Positions 63,612-64,000 of a stretch of 64,000 nucleotides of DNA are shown piece after piece. The DNA lies in NCBI RefSeq assembly GCF_009834915.1, contig NZ_WVHS01000001.1, forward strand, positions 1,240,001-1,304,000, read 5' to 3'. The position numbers were made by a program, and so were the translations under genes. The DNA is from Hufsiella ginkgonis. GTDB taxonomy: Bacteria; Bacteroidota; Bacteroidia; Sphingobacteriales; Sphingobacteriaceae. How positions within the stretch are numbered: position 1 is the first letter of the stretch; every line of letters begins with the position of its first letter. The notes below the pieces were generated by a model that saw nothing but the letters and a program-made list of their open reading frames with translations, had not been told where the DNA came from and did no database searches.

Positions 63612-64000
63612 TTACACCGTGATTTTCGCTTGTTGCAGCCGTGCATTTTCGTAATGCTTGTTATATGCGTCGTTGATCAGTGCCAGGCTTGTCTCCGTTG
63701 CAGGCATCCATTGTTCCAGGTAACAGGTAACGGACGGCTTACGGTGCTGGAAATAATCAACGAACAGCGAGGCAAAAAGGTATTGAAAATTTGCGGCCGA
63801 ACGACTCACCAGTTGTAACAATCCTTTTTCAAACCGGATGTGGTGCGCGTGACCCGAATGCAGTTTCCCCTGCGGGAAAATGAGCACGAGGTTTTCCGGG
63901 TCATCCAGCAGCCGGGCCGCAAACTCCAGTGAAGTGAGGAGATCTCTTGATCGCTTTTTCACCGAAAATGCCCCGAGATACTTAAAGAACCACACTTTCC
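63612..64000 (-). CDS. PlsC-type acyltransferase, C-terminal part (cut by window edge)
   Basis: Only the last ~129 codons are in the window; the frame is open to the right edge. KVWFFKYLGAFSVKKRS and LDDPENLVLIFPQGKLHSGH match the substrate-binding blocks of 1-acylglycerol-3-phosphate acyltransferase-like enzymes; the HxxxxD motif must lie outside. A GTG at 63995 is probably internal. In this cluster it could acylate a carotenoid glycoside, but a phospholipid role is equally possible. Confidence 0.82.
   Translation of the reverse strand, partial: KVWFFKYLGAFSVKKRSRDLLTSLEFAARLLDDPENLVLIFPQGKLHSGHAHHIRFEKGLLQLVSRSAANFQYLFASLFVDYFQHRKPSVTCYLEQWMPATETSLALINDAYNKHYENARLQQAKITV

Overview
The window is a chromosomal segment of a Bacteroidota bacterium, most likely from the Chitinophagia/Sphingobacteriia side. 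The lineage call rests on GldH, DUF4175, DUF4835, DUF3127, a Bacteroidota-type RpoZ, ECF sigma/anti-sigma pairs carrying carboxypeptidase-like and TonB modules, a T9SS-type C-terminal domain, CrtW/CruF carotenoid genes, and promoters of the -7 TAnnTTTG type. Base composition is close to half GC for most of the window, with an AT-richer stretch from about 25.3 to 32.1 kb. There are no rRNA genes, insertion sequences, prophage genes or CRISPR arrays; one tRNA (Gly, CCC) is present.

Layout. 0-9.4 kb: a sensor histidine kinase cut by the window edge, an exported protein with a sorting domain, DUF3127, an RNA methyltransferase, an HD phosphohydrolase, then an ECF sigma factor with a TonB-like anti-sigma protein, divergent from a VWA-domain protein. 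9.6-13 kb: tandem DUF4197 genes and a DUF885 lipoprotein. 13.1-16.7 kb: ruvX, then the holB-like, PSP1 and gldH series. 16.8-19.7 kb: cysH-cysD-cysN sulfate assimilation. 19.8-30 kb: DUF4175, RsbW-like, ybeY, ABC-F, mnmG and an Ig-like lipoprotein. 30-33.7 kb: gamma carbonic anhydrase, tRNA-Gly, and divergent nadA/nadB around an AT-rich gap. 33.7-45.3 kb: a dicarboxylate symporter, an L,D-transpeptidase unit, thiL, psd, hpt, an ABC exporter, an AsmA-like/GT51 fusion, mrp and nifU. 45.4-52.3 kb: def, an M16 peptidase, msrA, and bamD-rpoZ-coaBC-DUF4835. 52.3-57.6 kb: a frameshifted EcsC gene and a nucleotide-sugar cluster (ugd, uxs, galE, rfbB). 57.7-64 kb: kdtA, hemH and a carotenoid/isoprenoid cluster (crtW, ispH, cruF, GT2, acyltransferase) cut by the right edge.

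Two features suggest proximity to the replication origin. Two ParB-type parS palindromes lie immediately upstream of, and one overlaps, the mnmG start codon. The 412-bp nadA-nadB gap is AT-rich and holds two perfect DnaA boxes. No dnaA gene is visible, so this remains a hypothesis.

The most distinctive unexplained structure is a family of at least eight dispersed, intergenic, imperfect palindromes. Their arms are runs of 7-bp units (CAGTnnn or CAGCnnn) and their centres share a GCGC-like core. Other points of interest are SusC-like N-terminal modules in both a TonB-bearing anti-sigma protein and a neighbouring VWA protein, an AsmA-like/GT51 fusion, and several genes whose -7 box lies only 4-7 nt from the start codon, implying leaderless mRNAs.
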